From the NCBI GenBank assembly GCA_011389865.1, contig JAABTL010000015.1:1-61089 (forward strand): a stretch of DNA of 61,089 nucleotides, written 5' to 3'. The notes under the pieces were generated by a model, which saw only the letters and a list, made by a program, of their open reading frames with translations, made no database searches and was not told where the DNA came from. The stretch comes from Trueperaceae bacterium (GTDB lineage: Bacteria; Deinococcota; Deinococci; Deinococcales; Trueperaceae). Within the stretch, counting starts at the first letter, position 1. Every line of letters starts with the position of its first letter. Position numbers and translations under genes: made by a program. Shown in pieces: positions 8,384-17,469 of the stretch.

Positions 8384-9327
8384 TGGTAGCTGATCCTGGG
8401 GTCGACGAGGGTGTAGGCCACGTCGGTGAGGAGGTTGGTGAAGACGTAGGTGCCCGCCACCATCAGCGTCACGCCCTGCACCAGCGGGAAGTCGCGGGCG
8501 AGGATGGCGTTGATGGCGAGCGTGCCGATCCCCGGCCAGGAGAACACCTGCTCGACCAGCACCGCGCCGCCGAGCACGTAGCCCGTCTGCAGGCCGACGA
8601 TCGTGAGAATCGGGATGAGCGCGTTGCGGAAGGCGTGCTGCAGCACGACCACCCGGCGCGTCAGGCCCTTGGCCTGGGCGGTGCGAACGTAGTCCTGGCG
8701 CAGCACCTCGAGCATCGTCGCGCGCGTCATGCGCGCCAGCAGCGCGCCGATGCCGGCCGCGAGCGTCACGGCGGGCAGCACCAGGTGCGTCAGCAGGTCG
8801 CCGAAGTCGCCGCCGCCGGCGGGGTACATGCCGGTCACCGGGAACCAGCCCATGCGCAGCCCCAGCACGACCTGCAGCACGATGCCGAGGAAGAAGGGCG
8901 GCAGCGAGTAGCCGATCAGGGTGGTGGTGATGGCCGTGCGGTCGAGCAGCGAGCCCGCCACGACGGCCGACGCCACCCCCAAGGCGATGCCGATGCCGAC
9001 GGCGACGATCATCGCCACGACGGCGAGGATCAGCGTCGCCTGGAAGCGCTCCCACACCAACGGCAGGACGCCCGCGCGGAGCTGGATCGAGCGGCCCCAG
9101 TCGCCGGACACCACGCCACCGATCCAGCGCAGGTACTGCACGTGAAGCGGGCGGTCGAGGCCGAGCTCGGTGCGCAACGCCTCGAGCGAGGTGGCGGTCG
9201 CCTTCGGGCCCAGCATGACGAGCGCCGGGTCGCCCGGGGCGAGGTGCAGCGAGAGGAACACCAGCACGCTCACCCCGAGCAACGTCGGGAAGGTCACCAG
9301 CAGTCGGCGGAGGAGGTACGACGCCAT
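8380..9327 (-). CDS. dppB: Peptide ABC transporter permease, DppB type
   Basis: A 315-residue inner-membrane permease with the DppB hallmarks: N-terminal YLLRRLLVTFPTLLGVSVLV, FLSLHLAPGDPA, the LGLDRPLHVQYLRW motif, and the EAA loop QAKGLTRRVVVLQHAFRNAL. The C-terminus ends LVDPRISYQ, typical of the family. It starts at ATG 9327, seven bases after the binding-protein stop, and overlaps dppC by four bases. It forms the channel with DppC and takes up dipeptides or oligopeptides delivered by the adjacent binding protein. Confidence 0.92.
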   Translation of the reverse strand: MASYLLRRLLVTFPTLLGVSVLVFLSLHLAPGDPALVMLGPKATATSLEALRTELGLDRPLHVQYLRWIGGVVSGDWGRSIQLRAGVLPLVWERFQATLILAVVAMIVAVGIGIALGVASAVVAGSLLDRTAITTTLIGYSLPPFFLGIVLQVVLGLRMGWFPVTGMYPAGGGDFGDLLTHLVLPAVTLAAGIGALLARMTRATMLEVLRQDYVRTAQAKGLTRRVVVLQHAFRNALIPILTIVGLQTGYVLGGAVLVEQVFSWPGIGTLAINAILARDFPLVQGVTLMVAGTYVFTNLLTDVAYTLVDPRISYQ

Positions 9328-9334
9328 CGCTGCT

Positions 9335-10906
9335 CTAGGGCGCGCTCACCTCGACCTTCTCGAAGCGGAAGACGCCCGTCGGGTGCGGCACGAATCCCTC
9401 GATACCGGTGCGATGGATGACGATCTGGGTCTCGTGGTCGACCGGCACGACGGGCATGTCGGCCATGATCAGCCGCTGCGCCTCCTCGTAGAGGGTCACG
9501 CGTGCGTCGTGGTCGCTGGTGGTGCGCGCCTCGCGCAGGATCGCGTCCACCTCGGGGTTGGCGTAGAAGCCCAGGTTGAAGCCGAACGGCGGGAACTGGT
9601 CGCCGGAGAGGAGGATGTAGAGGAAGTTGTCGGGGTCGCCGTTGTCGCCGATCCACGACATCTGGAACATGGCGGGGACGGTGTCGGCGGTCTCCACCGG
9701 CACGATCACGCGGTCGAGGTAGGTGCCCCACTCGAACTGCTGGATCGTCGCCTCGATGCCGACGCGCGACAGGTAGTCCTGGATCACGGTGCCCATGGCC
9801 ACCGGCTGCTGCATGCCGGAGCCCGAGGCGGGCACCCAGAACTCGACCTCGAAGCCGTCGGGGTAGCCGGCCTCGGCCAGCAGCTCGCGGGCGCGCTCGG
9901 GGTCGTAGGGGTACTCGGGGACGTCCTCGGTGTAGCCCCACACCACGGGCGGCAGGAAGTTCTTGGCGAGCACGCCGGTGCCGCCCAGCACCGCGTCGAC
10001 GATCGCCTGGCGGTCGATCGCGTACGCGACGGCCTGGCGCACGCGGGCGTCGTCGAAGGGCTCCTTGGTGACGTTGAAGACGACGTACCACGTGTGCATG
10101 CCGGCCTGCTCGGCGAAGGTGAAGCGCGCGTCGCTGCGCAGGCGCGGCAGGTCGTCCGGCGGCAGGTTGACGGCCAGGTCGACCTCGCCCGCCTCGAGCG
10201 CGGCCAGGCGCGCCTGGTCCTCGACGATCGGCCGGTAGATGAGGCGCTCGACCTGCGGGGTGACGCGCCAGTAGTCGGGGTTGCGCTCGAGCACGACCTC
10301 GACGCCGCGACGCCAGGAGACGAAGCGGTAGGGGCCGGCCCCGACGGGGTTCTCGGAGAAGTCGGCGCCCGAGGCCATCACGGCGGTGGGACTCACCAGC
10401 GCCGCCGCGTGCATACCGAGGTTGGACAGGAACGGCGCGAAGTTCTCGCGCAGCGTCAGGCGGACGGTGAGGTCGTCGACGACCTCGATCGACGCGATGT
10501 TGCCGAGCGTGAACTCGGCGTAGGGGAAGGTGCCGGTGTCGTGGTACGGGTGCGCCGGGTCGGTCTGCCGCTCGAAGGAGAACTCGACGGCCTCGGCGTT
10601 CACCGGGGTGCCGTCGTGGAAGGTGACGCCCGGCCGCAGGTAGAAGGTGTAGACGAGACCGTCGTCCGAGACGTCCCAGCGCTCGGCCAGCGCCGGCTCG
10701 ACGTCGGTGGAGCCGTCGGCGAAGCGCACCAGGCCCTCGAACATGGGCATGGCGGTGCGCGACGAGTTGTAGTCGGAGAGCTGCGCCACGTCGAGCGTGA
10801 CGGGCTCGGCCTGGAGGCCGATGACGATCTGCGAGCCCGGCTGGGCGAACGCCGCGCCCCAGGCCGCCACGGCCACGAACAGGAAGAAGGTCCACGCGCG
10901 TTTCAT
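9335..10906 (-). CDS. Peptide ABC transporter substrate-binding protein (SBP_bac_5)
   Basis: A 523-residue exported protein. The signal MKRAWTFFLFVAVAAWGAAF ends before AQPG and lacks a lipobox cysteine, so it is a soluble or loosely held periplasmic protein. Family 5 binding-protein motifs are present: PVTLDVAQLSDYNSS, EGLVRFADG, LAERWDVSDDGLVYTFYLR, GVTFHDGTPVNAEAVEFSF and VRQAVAYAIDR. The start ATG at 10906 overlaps the stop of the DUF1028 gene by four bases (ATGA), showing one operon with it and the two permeases. Ligand is probably a peptide, by family and by the DUF1028 neighbour. Confidence 0.92.
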   Translation of the reverse strand: MKRAWTFFLFVAVAAWGAAFAQPGSQIVIGLQAEPVTLDVAQLSDYNSSRTAMPMFEGLVRFADGSTDVEPALAERWDVSDDGLVYTFYLRPGVTFHDGTPVNAEAVEFSFERQTDPAHPYHDTGTFPYAEFTLGNIASIEVVDDLTVRLTLRENFAPFLSNLGMHAAALVSPTAVMASGADFSENPVGAGPYRFVSWRRGVEVVLERNPDYWRVTPQVERLIYRPIVEDQARLAALEAGEVDLAVNLPPDDLPRLRSDARFTFAEQAGMHTWYVVFNVTKEPFDDARVRQAVAYAIDRQAIVDAVLGGTGVLAKNFLPPVVWGYTEDVPEYPYDPERARELLAEAGYPDGFEVEFWVPASGSGMQQPVAMGTVIQDYLSRVGIEATIQQFEWGTYLDRVIVPVETADTVPAMFQMSWIGDNGDPDNFLYILLSGDQFPPFGFNLGFYANPEVDAILREARTTSDHDARVTLYEEAQRLIMADMPVVPVDHETQIVIHRTGIEGFVPHPTGVFRFEKVEVSAP

Positions 10907-11850
10907 TCGTTTCCACCTCCGAAGATTCTCTGGAGATGCGCCCAGGCGACCGGGTCCATGCGGGGTCCGGTCGTCCACCGCTCCTCGAGGTTCTCGACCC
11001 CGAAGAGCCCTTCCAGAGCGTGTTCCGTGGCCTCGTCCCAGGCGCCCGTGGGGGCGCGGTCGAGGAGGCCGGTGCGGCGCAGGATCGCCTGCAGCCACTT
11101 GACGTCGGCCTCGAGCAGCGGCCGCGGCGCCGCCGACGGCTTGTCGAGGAACAACCGGTGCAGCTCGAGCAGGCGCCCGAGCTCGGCGATCGGTGTCGGG
11201 TGGTCGTCGACCCGCAGGTCGATCCAGCGGTCGGTGAGGCCGGCGTAGCCCTTGGCCTCCCCCACCACCAGCAGCGCCGCCGACTCGCGGCCGCGGCGGT
11301 CGCCGCCGGCGGCGTCCGCCGCCCTCAGCGCCTCCACGAGCCGTTCGGGGAACGGTAGGTCGTCGCGCGCGAAGGTGGTCACCAGCGCGTCGACCACGTC
11401 GGGCCCGGTGAGGATGTTGCCCTGCGCCGCGAAGTTCGTGCCGGCGATGCCGCCCGCCCAGGCGTGGCAGGCGTCGCCGGTGAAGGTGGCGCTGGCGCCG
11501 TCGGCGGCGACGATGCCGACCTGGCGGACGTCGATGGCGGGGTCCTCCGCGTGGAACGCCGCGACGCAGTCGTCGGGCGACGCGCCCCCGGCGAGCAACG
11601 CGAGGGCGCGGGCCCCGTAGGTGGTGTTGACGTGGGCCTGACTGGCGACGGCGCCCACGCCGGCCTTGGCCGTCGGCACGTACGCCCCGACGGCGAGGAA
11701 CTTGCTGGCGACGGCGACGCCGAGGTCGCCGGTGTCCGGGTCACGGGCGGCGATCGAGAAGGTAGCCACCGGGGGCTCTGCCGCCCACCGGTCCCGCAGC
11801 GCGGCCGACGGGCGAGGTCCCTGGCGGGAAACGAACGAATCTCGGTCCAC
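10903..11850 (-). CDS. DUF1028 family protein with C-terminal peptidoglycan-binding-like domain
   Basis: A 315-residue protein. The segment VATFSIAARDPDTGDLGVAV followed by ASKFLAVG is the hallmark start of DUF1028, a family proposed to be Ntn-hydrolase-like. The middle has GDACHAWAG and GNILTGPDVV, also typical. The last 70 residues (EADVKWLQAILRRTGLLD, GAWDEATEHALEGLFGVENL, EERW) match the small peptidoglycan-binding-type domain often fused to DUF1028. GTG 11850 is preferred because GGAGG lies eight bases before it; an upstream GTG at 11877 is possible. It heads the peptide transporter operon, so a role in peptide or amide processing linked to uptake is a reasonable inference. Confidence 0.8.
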   Translation of the reverse strand: MDRDSFVSRQGPRPSAALRDRWAAEPPVATFSIAARDPDTGDLGVAVASKFLAVGAYVPTAKAGVGAVASQAHVNTTYGARALALLAGGASPDDCVAAFHAEDPAIDVRQVGIVAADGASATFTGDACHAWAGGIAGTNFAAQGNILTGPDVVDALVTTFARDDLPFPERLVEALRAADAAGGDRRGRESAALLVVGEAKGYAGLTDRWIDLRVDDHPTPIAELGRLLELHRLFLDKPSAAPRPLLEADVKWLQAILRRTGLLDRAPTGAWDEATEHALEGLFGVENLEERWTTGPRMDPVAWAHLQRIFGGGNE

Positions 11851-11988
11851 GGGTAACACCTCCACTTTGGCGGCCACGAAGCCTCCAGCGCGGGAAGCCT
11901 GCCTGACTGCGTCCTCGACGTCTGCGCCGGTGGCTAAGCCCGATCTCGAGACTCCGCTCGGCGCGAGCTCGGTGCATGGAGTTGCACG

Positions 11989-12297
11989 GTGAGACGCCCC
12001 TTGGACGGCGCCGAATCAAGCGTAGCACGCCACGATTCCGCGTCTCGGGGCGCTGGCCTCGACGGGTACTCAGCGATCGACCCGGCGGCCGACGCGCGGT
12101 TCGTGGCGCTCTCCGCTATTCTCTTCACGCTCGTGGCGCTGGCGGCGGGCGCCGGCGTCCTCGTCGAGGGCGTGTACCGCGACAACCTGCTCGTGCGGGC
12201 GGGGTGGTTCGGCAACGACCTGGTGACGCTGATCGCCGCCCTGCCGCTCCTGGCGATCACCACCGTGTGGGCCCGGCGCGGATCTCCGCGGGCGTGA
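11989..12297 (+). pseudogene. Truncated integral membrane protein remnant
   Basis: A 102-codon frame whose middle holds two membrane segments (ARFVALSAILFTLVALAAG and NDLVTLIAALPLLAIT) with VEGVYRDNLLVRAGWFGNDL between them and WARRGSPRA at the end. This resembles the first two helices of a family of roughly 200-residue membrane proteins found in Actinobacteria and other GC-rich bacteria, in which RRGS-x-RA continues into further helices. Here a stop follows at once and the regulator gene begins 60 bases later on the other strand. It looks like a 3'-deleted copy. The start codon is uncertain; the N-terminal 30 residues are low complexity. Confidence 0.45.
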
Positions 12298-12360
12298 TCT
12301 GCCTGGCCAGCACCTGGCTGCTGCTGCGGGCACCGTTGCGTTGAGCGATCAGCGACCGAG

Positions 12361-15084
12361 CTACCGCTCGCCGAGCCAACCCAGCTGACGCGCCCGGTCC
12401 ACCGCCTCCAGCCGCGTGCCCACGCCAAGCTTGGCGTAGACGTTCTTGACGTGGAAGCGGACGGTGTTGACGCTCACGCCCAGCTCGTCCGCGACCCGCC
12501 GGTAGGTGTTGGCCGAGGCGAGGGCGCGGAGGATGTCGCGCTCGCGCTCGGTCAGGCCCACCGACGCCGCTTCGGCGTCCGCAACGCCCACGTCCGCAGG
12601 CGTCTCGGACGCGCCGGCCCGCGCTCGGTCCTCGGGCGCGAAGGCCACCAGCAGCCGGGCGGCGTACGGGTGGCCGACGCCCGCGAGGAGCGCCGCGCAC
12701 GTCGGGCCGGCCTCGACGAACGTCCGCACGAAGCCCTCGCGCTCGGCCCGCCGCACGGCGCGGGCGAGCGTCGCTCGCGCCGCGAGCGTCCCGCCCTGGG
12801 CGGCCTGCGCCAGCGCCAGCAGCACCAGCGCACCGATGCGCACGCCGTCGCCGGGGTCGGCGTCCCCCGCTTCGTCGACGAGCGATCGCGCGGCGGCAAC
12901 CGCGGCGCCGAGGTCCTCCGGCGTGCCGCGCTGCAGGTGCAGGCGCCCGCGGGCCAGGACCAGCGCCGAAGCCGCCGGGCCGCGCACCCGAAGCGCCTCG
13001 GCCGCGCGGAGATGCACCTCCGCCGCATCGGCGTCCCCGTCCGCGAGGCTCGCCTCGGCCGCGCGGACCGCGACCAGCGCGCGGAGCCAGGTCGGTACGC
13101 CGCGCTCCGCCTGCGCCAGCGCAGCCTCGAGCGCCTCGCGGGCGAGCGCGGCGTCGCCGTCGGCGCGGTGCAGACGGCTCCACACCAGGTGCAGGTTCGC
13201 GAGCACGGCCGGCTGGCCGGCGCGCTCGGCCAGCGCGGTCGCCTCGGGGAGCGCGCTGCGAACGGCCTCGCGCTCGTCCTGCTCGAGGAGCGCTGAACAG
13301 CGGGAGGCGAGCGCGGCGGCGGCGGCGGGGTGCCCGGCGGCGTCCGCGAGCGGCATGGTCACGCTCGTCGCCTTACGCAGGTGACCGCGTTGGACGTAGA
13401 GCAGGCCGAGGTGCGCGCGCGCCAACCCCTCGGGAACGGGGAGGCGCGCCGCCCGACAGAGCGCCAGCGCACGTTCGTAGGCGGCGATCGCCGGGCCGGC
13501 ATGGCCGAGCTCGCGATGGGCGCCGGCCAACGCCATCTGCGCCGCGGCGCGGGTGACGGTATCGCCATCGGGCGCGGCGGCGAGCGCATCCCGTGCGAGC
13601 GCCAACGCCTCGTCCGCCCGGCCGTGGGTGTCGGCCAGCACGGCGCGGAGTGCCGCGAGTTGGGCGCGGTCGGCGGTCGAGAGGGCGTTGGCCGCGCCCT
13701 CCAGGCCGCCCAGGACGGTGGCGAGGTCGTCGTAGCGCCCGCGCAGCAGCAGCGCCCAGCCGTAAGCGAGCCGCGCCCTTGGCGCCCGCGCGCGAACCCC
13801 GTCCGGCAATCCCTCGAGCGCGCGCTCGACGAAGGAGGCACGACCGTCCATCACCAGCCCGTAGGCGGCCGCGTCGAGGAGCCGCGCGACACGCTCGCCG
13901 TCGTCGGCCGCCAGAGCGGCCTCCAGGGCCGCCTCGTGCGCGTCGTGGACCTCGAACCAATCGGCGGCGCGCCGCAGGAGGTTGCGCTCGCGCCCCGGCG
14001 CCGCGACGCGGCCGCGGCCCTGGAGCAGCGCGCGGAAGAGCCGATGGTAGCGCCACCACGCGAGGCCGACCGGGGCGCCGGGTGGCGCGTGGGCGGGCTG
14101 GAGGAAGAGGCCGCGCGCGCGGGCCTCGTCCAGACGCTCCTGCGCGTCGTCCGAACCGCGCACGGCGTCCACGAGCTCCGGCGCGAAGGCGTCGAACGCC
14201 GCGGTGTCGAGCAGGAAGGCGGCGAGCGGCCCCGAGAGCCGCGCGAGCACCTCCTCGGCGAGGTACTCCAGCGCGAAGCCCTCGCCGAGTATGAGCCGCG
14301 CGACGATGGTCCGTTCGTCCGGCCTGCCGGCGCCCTGTAGCGCCAGCGCGGCCAGCCACACGCCTGCCGCCCAACCCTCGGTGGCGCGCTGCACCGCCGT
14401 GGCGGTCGCGTCCCCCGGCGGCCGGCCGAGCTCGGCCGCCAGCAGCGCGGCCGCCTCGTCGGCGCGCAGGCGGAGGTCCTCGGCGCGCAGTTCGAGCAGC
14501 TGGCCGCGGGCACGCCAGCGATGGAGCGGCAGCGGCGGGTCGGCACGCGTCACCATCATCAGGCGCAACCCCGGTGGTGCGTGCTCGACGAGGAACGCGA
14601 GGTCCTCGAAGACCCGCGGATCGGTGACCAGATGCAGGTCGTCGAGGCACACCAACACCCGCGCGTCCGCCTCGTCGAGCGCGTTGAGGAGCGGCGTGAG
14701 CAGCGCCCGCGGCGGGGGCGACTGCGGCGACGCCAGGGCGCGCTCGAGCTCGGCGCCGTGGCCGGTCGCGCGCTGCAGGGAGGCGCCGAGCAGCCGGAAG
14801 AAGCGTGGGGAATCGTCGTCGCGCTCGTCGAGCGCGACCCAGGCGACGGGTCGATCGCCGACCTGGTGCTGCGAGAACTCGCCGTCCTCCCCCACCCGTA
14901 GAGCGGCCACCACGGCGCTCGTCTTGCCGAAGCCCGCAGGCGCGCTCACGAGGGTGACGGGCGAGCGCCAGGCCTCCGCGAGGCGCGCCTCGAGGCCGGG
15001 GCGCGAAACGAGGCGCGGGTGCAGCGGCGGCGGGCGGAGCTTCGCGCGCGGGATCGGCTCGGGGGCGCGTCCGTGGCGGCGCAT
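12361..15084 (-). CDS. MalT-like LuxR-family regulator with STAND ATPase domain
   Basis: A 907-residue signal-transduction protein. It opens RAKLRPPPLHPRLVSRPGL, the usual lead-in of MalT-type regulators, then a P-loop SAPAGFGKTS with the lysine at residue 54, and a Walker B region RVLVCLDDLHLV near 145. The middle third is helical and alanine-rich, consistent with TPR-like repeats (for example QMALAGAHRELGHAGPAIAA). The last 65 residues are a LuxR helix-turn-helix: GLTERERDILRALASANTYR, then VADELGVSVNTVRFHVKNVY. Such proteins bind ATP and an inducer and activate transcription. Target genes are not evident; the flavodoxin operon is the nearest neighbour. Start ATG 15084. Confidence 0.9.
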   Translation of the reverse strand: MRRHGRAPEPIPRAKLRPPPLHPRLVSRPGLEARLAEAWRSPVTLVSAPAGFGKTSAVVAALRVGEDGEFSQHQVGDRPVAWVALDERDDDSPRFFRLLGASLQRATGHGAELERALASPQSPPPRALLTPLLNALDEADARVLVCLDDLHLVTDPRVFEDLAFLVEHAPPGLRLMMVTRADPPLPLHRWRARGQLLELRAEDLRLRADEAAALLAAELGRPPGDATATAVQRATEGWAAGVWLAALALQGAGRPDERTIVARLILGEGFALEYLAEEVLARLSGPLAAFLLDTAAFDAFAPELVDAVRGSDDAQERLDEARARGLFLQPAHAPPGAPVGLAWWRYHRLFRALLQGRGRVAAPGRERNLLRRAADWFEVHDAHEAALEAALAADDGERVARLLDAAAYGLVMDGRASFVERALEGLPDGVRARAPRARLAYGWALLLRGRYDDLATVLGGLEGAANALSTADRAQLAALRAVLADTHGRADEALALARDALAAAPDGDTVTRAAAQMALAGAHRELGHAGPAIAAYERALALCRAARLPVPEGLARAHLGLLYVQRGHLRKATSVTMPLADAAGHPAAAAALASRCSALLEQDEREAVRSALPEATALAERAGQPAVLANLHLVWSRLHRADGDAALAREALEAALAQAERGVPTWLRALVAVRAAEASLADGDADAAEVHLRAAEALRVRGPAASALVLARGRLHLQRGTPEDLGAAVAAARSLVDEAGDADPGDGVRIGALVLLALAQAAQGGTLAARATLARAVRRAEREGFVRTFVEAGPTCAALLAGVGHPYAARLLVAFAPEDRARAGASETPADVGVADAEAASVGLTERERDILRALASANTYRRVADELGVSVNTVRFHVKNVYAKLGVGTRLEAVDRARQLGWLGER

Positions 15085-15144
15085 GCTCCGACGTTACTGT
15101 GCGGGAGGCGCTCCGTGGTCAGGGACACCCCGGCCGCCCCGACC

Positions 15145-15366
15145 TCAGGCGCCCGCGACCACCCGGACCTCGGTCAACACCAGCCCCAGGTCGCGAACGA
15201 GCGCCAGCGCGCCGTGCAACGCCGCCTGGTCGGGCAGGGCACCGGTGAGGACGCTGCTCCCGTCGGCCTCGTGGCGGACGTCGAAGCCCGGGAAGAGCGC
15301 CGCGGCGGCCGGGCCGAGGTGGCGCTCGACCCGGATCTCGTAGGTGCGCGCCGCGGTCGGAGCCAC
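15145..15366 (-). CDS. Small conserved protein of the flavodoxin operon
   Basis: A 73-residue protein (GTG start at 15366, nine bases after the membrane-protein stop). Its pattern, TYEIRVERHLGPAAAALFPG then DGSSVLTGALPDQAALHGAL and VRDLGLVLTEVR, matches a widespread small family in Actinobacteria and Chloroflexi with the core TGPV-DQAALHG-hh-hhRDLGL. I do not know its biochemical role. It is third in an operon after a flavodoxin and a small membrane protein. Confidence 0.7.
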   Translation of the reverse strand: MAPTAARTYEIRVERHLGPAAAALFPGFDVRHEADGSSVLTGALPDQAALHGALALVRDLGLVLTEVRVVAGA

Positions 15367-15374
15367 GCGGGGCC

Positions 15375-15764
15375 TCAGCGTCTCCGCAGGATCAGCGCCA
15401 GGAGCGCGACCTCCAGCGCCAGCTGGGCGCCCTTGGTCGCGAGGCCACCGCCGGAGAGCAAGATGGAAGGATCGCCGGCGTAGGCGCCGAAGAACATGGC
15501 CATGACCAGCGCGTTGACGACCGCGCCGACGATCCACAGCCAGCGCCGCCGCGCCAGCACGAGCAGGCCCCCCACGGCGTAGGCGGCCGCGGCGGCGAGG
15601 ACGATCCCCTCGCCCCCGGGCTCGGCCTGGTAGCCGCCCGTGCCGAGCACGCCCGCCGCGAGCAACAGGTAGGCGCCGGCGGCCAGCCAGGCGAAGAGGG
15701 CGGCGAGCCGCAGCGTCAGGGAGCCGGCGTCGCGGCGGGTGTCCGGGCGAACGGCGGCGATCAT
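15375..15764 (-). CDS. Small four-helix membrane protein
   Basis: A 129-residue membrane protein with four hydrophobic segments, at about residues 19-40 (AALFAWLAAGAYLLLAAG), 54-72, 75-93 (WLWIVGAVVNALVMAMFFG) and 108-125. The ATG at 15764 overlaps the flavodoxin stop (ATGA), so the two are co-translated. It resembles generic small integral membrane proteins found with flavodoxins in Actinobacteria; I do not recognise a specific function. Confidence 0.7.
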   Translation of the reverse strand: MIAAVRPDTRRDAGSLTLRLAALFAWLAAGAYLLLAAGVLGTGGYQAEPGGEGIVLAAAAAYAVGGLLVLARRRWLWIVGAVVNALVMAMFFGAYAGDPSILLSGGGLATKGAQLALEVALLALILRRR

Positions 15765-16303
15765 GCGCGCACCGCCTCGGCGTGGGCGGTGGGCGCCGTC
15801 GCGGTGACGGCACCTGCCTCGAGCGCTTCCGCGATGCCGTGCGCCCAGTCGCGAATGGCCTCCCAGTCGCGGAAGTCGCCCTCGGGCGCCTTGACGACAC
15901 GGGCGATCAGCCGGTCGGCCAGGCCGAGGCGTCCGCGGTCGAGCGCGCCGGTCAGCGTCACGTACGCGCGCGCACCGACGCTCTCGACCAGCTTGGCCGC
16001 CTGCTCGGGCTCGCCCGCGGGCTGCGGGTTCTCGGCGCCGAGCGGGCCGACGCCGAACAGCCACACGGGCAGCCCGCTCAGGACCGCAGCGTGAGCCTCG
16101 AGGTACTGCGAGGCGGGCTTCAGCCACGACCCCATGTAGACGCCGCTGCCGACGACCGCGGCGTCGTAGCCGCCAGGCGCCGGCGCCGGGGCGGCCTCAT
16201 GCACCACGGCGTCATGCCCGCGCCCGCGGATCACCTCGGCGATCGCCTCGGCGACGCCGCCGGTGCTCCCGTACTTGCTGGCGTACACGATCAGGACCTT
16301 CAT
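15761..16303 (-). CDS. Flavodoxin-domain protein (HemG/protoporphyrinogen oxidase-like)
   Basis: A 180-residue flavodoxin. The N-terminus KVLIVYASKYGSTGGVAEAI is the FMN phosphate-binding loop, followed by AAVVGSGVYMGSWLK and the tail GDFRDWEAIRDWAHGIAEAL, a layout shared with menaquinone-dependent protoporphyrinogen IX dehydrogenase (HemG) and related cytosolic flavodoxins. Whether it oxidises protoporphyrinogen is uncertain; many actinobacterial homologues are simply annotated as flavodoxin. It is first in a three-gene operon. Start is ATG 16303. Confidence 0.82.
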   Translation of the reverse strand: MKVLIVYASKYGSTGGVAEAIAEVIRGRGHDAVVHEAAPAPAPGGYDAAVVGSGVYMGSWLKPASQYLEAHAAVLSGLPVWLFGVGPLGAENPQPAGEPEQAAKLVESVGARAYVTLTGALDRGRLGLADRLIARVVKAPEGDFRDWEAIRDWAHGIAEALEAGAVTATAPTAHAEAVRA

Positions 16304-16451
16304 GTGGGTCCCCCTTCCTCGACACGCAGATTAGGGGGACCGGTGACAGCGGCGCGCCACACGATGATGTGGGGCGGGATGTGGGCCGGCCGGCGGCAGC
16401 GGCCGACCGTCCTTCGTGCCGCGTGACGACGTCGACGGCGTCGGTCTTCGC

Positions 16452-17294
16452 TCAGCCGTCGCGCCAGGAGTGCCGCGGCTTCCACCCGAGCCGCTGCTCG
16501 ATCTTGCGGCAGTCGAAAGCGGAGTCGAACGGGCCGTGGTCGGGCGCGAAGTTCGCGCCGGGCCCGTAGAGACGTTCGATGGCGTCCTGGATGGGCGTGT
16601 CGAGGCAGGTGTCGGCGGCGGCGATGAGGAACACCTCGTGCCCCTCGATCTCGCCCTCGAGCGCCGCCCGGAAGGCGCTGGCGACGTCGCGCGCGTCGAT
16701 GTAGCTCCAGAAGTTGACGCCGCCCTCAGGGAAGTTCTCGCGCCGGTAGCGCAGGACGTCGTAGCCGTCGGGCATGATCACGTTGTTGATGCGCAGGCTG
16801 GCGATCGACATCGCGGGGTACTGCCGCACCATCGACTCGGCGATCACCTCGCCCATGTACTTGCTGAGCGCGTAGGCGTTCGGCGAGGCCACGCGGTCGG
16901 TCTCGTCGAACGGGAAGCGCGGCGGCAACTCGTCGGTGGTCAGCCAGCCGGTCGCCATCTCGCTGCTCGCGTAAACCAGCCGCCGCACGCCGAGGTCGCC
17001 CGCCGCCTGCATCACGGCGTTGGTGCTCAGCACGTTGTTCTCGAAGGTCTGGTTGCGCGGGAACCCGAACGGCGAGGGGTTCGCCGCCAAGTGACACACG
17101 CCCTCGGGCCGCACCTGCGCGATGACGTCGTAGACCTCGCCTGCGTTGGTGAGCTCGAGCTGCATGAAGTCGCCCGGCAGGTCCGCCGGCGGGCGCACCA
17201 CGTCGAGGTTGACGACGTCGTGTCCTGCCGAGACCAGCTCCCGTACCGTGTGGCTGCCGGCGCGGCCGCTTCCGCCCGTGACGATGACGCGCAT
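16452..17294 (-). CDS. NAD-dependent epimerase/dehydratase
   Basis: A 280-residue extended short-chain dehydrogenase. VTGGSGRAGSHTVREL gives the Rossmann dinucleotide loop at residues 5-20, LDVVRPP is the strand-2 acid that selects NAD, and the catalytic YxxxK is YALSKYMGE with the preceding serine in YASSEM. The sheet and SYIDARDVASAF segment fit sugar-nucleotide epimerases, but the protein is somewhat short and the substrate is unknown; related enzymes act on uronate or nucleotide sugars. ATG 17294 is chosen because it begins MRVIVTGG and has GGGAGG ten bases upstream. It appears monocistronic. Confidence 0.85.
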   Translation of the reverse strand: MRVIVTGGSGRAGSHTVRELVSAGHDVVNLDVVRPPADLPGDFMQLELTNAGEVYDVIAQVRPEGVCHLAANPSPFGFPRNQTFENNVLSTNAVMQAAGDLGVRRLVYASSEMATGWLTTDELPPRFPFDETDRVASPNAYALSKYMGEVIAESMVRQYPAMSIASLRINNVIMPDGYDVLRYRRENFPEGGVNFWSYIDARDVASAFRAALEGEIEGHEVFLIAAADTCLDTPIQDAIERLYGPGANFAPDHGPFDSAFDCRKIEQRLGWKPRHSWRDG

Positions 17295-17390
17295 ACGCGT
17301 ACCTCCCTCTTCTGCGGTGAGGGTACCGCGCGGTGCACGGTCGTGACGGCCGGCGCCTGTGCCGCGCGATGATCCCGCCCCCAGCCACGA

Positions 17391-17418
17391 GCCCCGCCAC
17401 GGTGCTCCGTGGCGGGGC
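17391..17418 (-). terminator. Strong hairpin terminator after the NTF2-fold gene
   Basis: Perfect 12-bp stem GCCCCGCCACGG / CCGTGGCGGGGC with loop TGCT, 52 bases beyond the stop of the minus-strand gene at 17470. No T-run follows. Confidence 0.65.
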
Positions 17419-17469
17419 CGGCTCGGGCCAAATCGGGCGCGCGGCAGGAAGCGCGCCACCAACGGGCCG

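Noticed and set aside
7424..9055. 543-codon extended form of DppC
   Set aside because: The first part is out-of-frame dppB; the GTG at 8383 with four-base overlap gives the normal permease.
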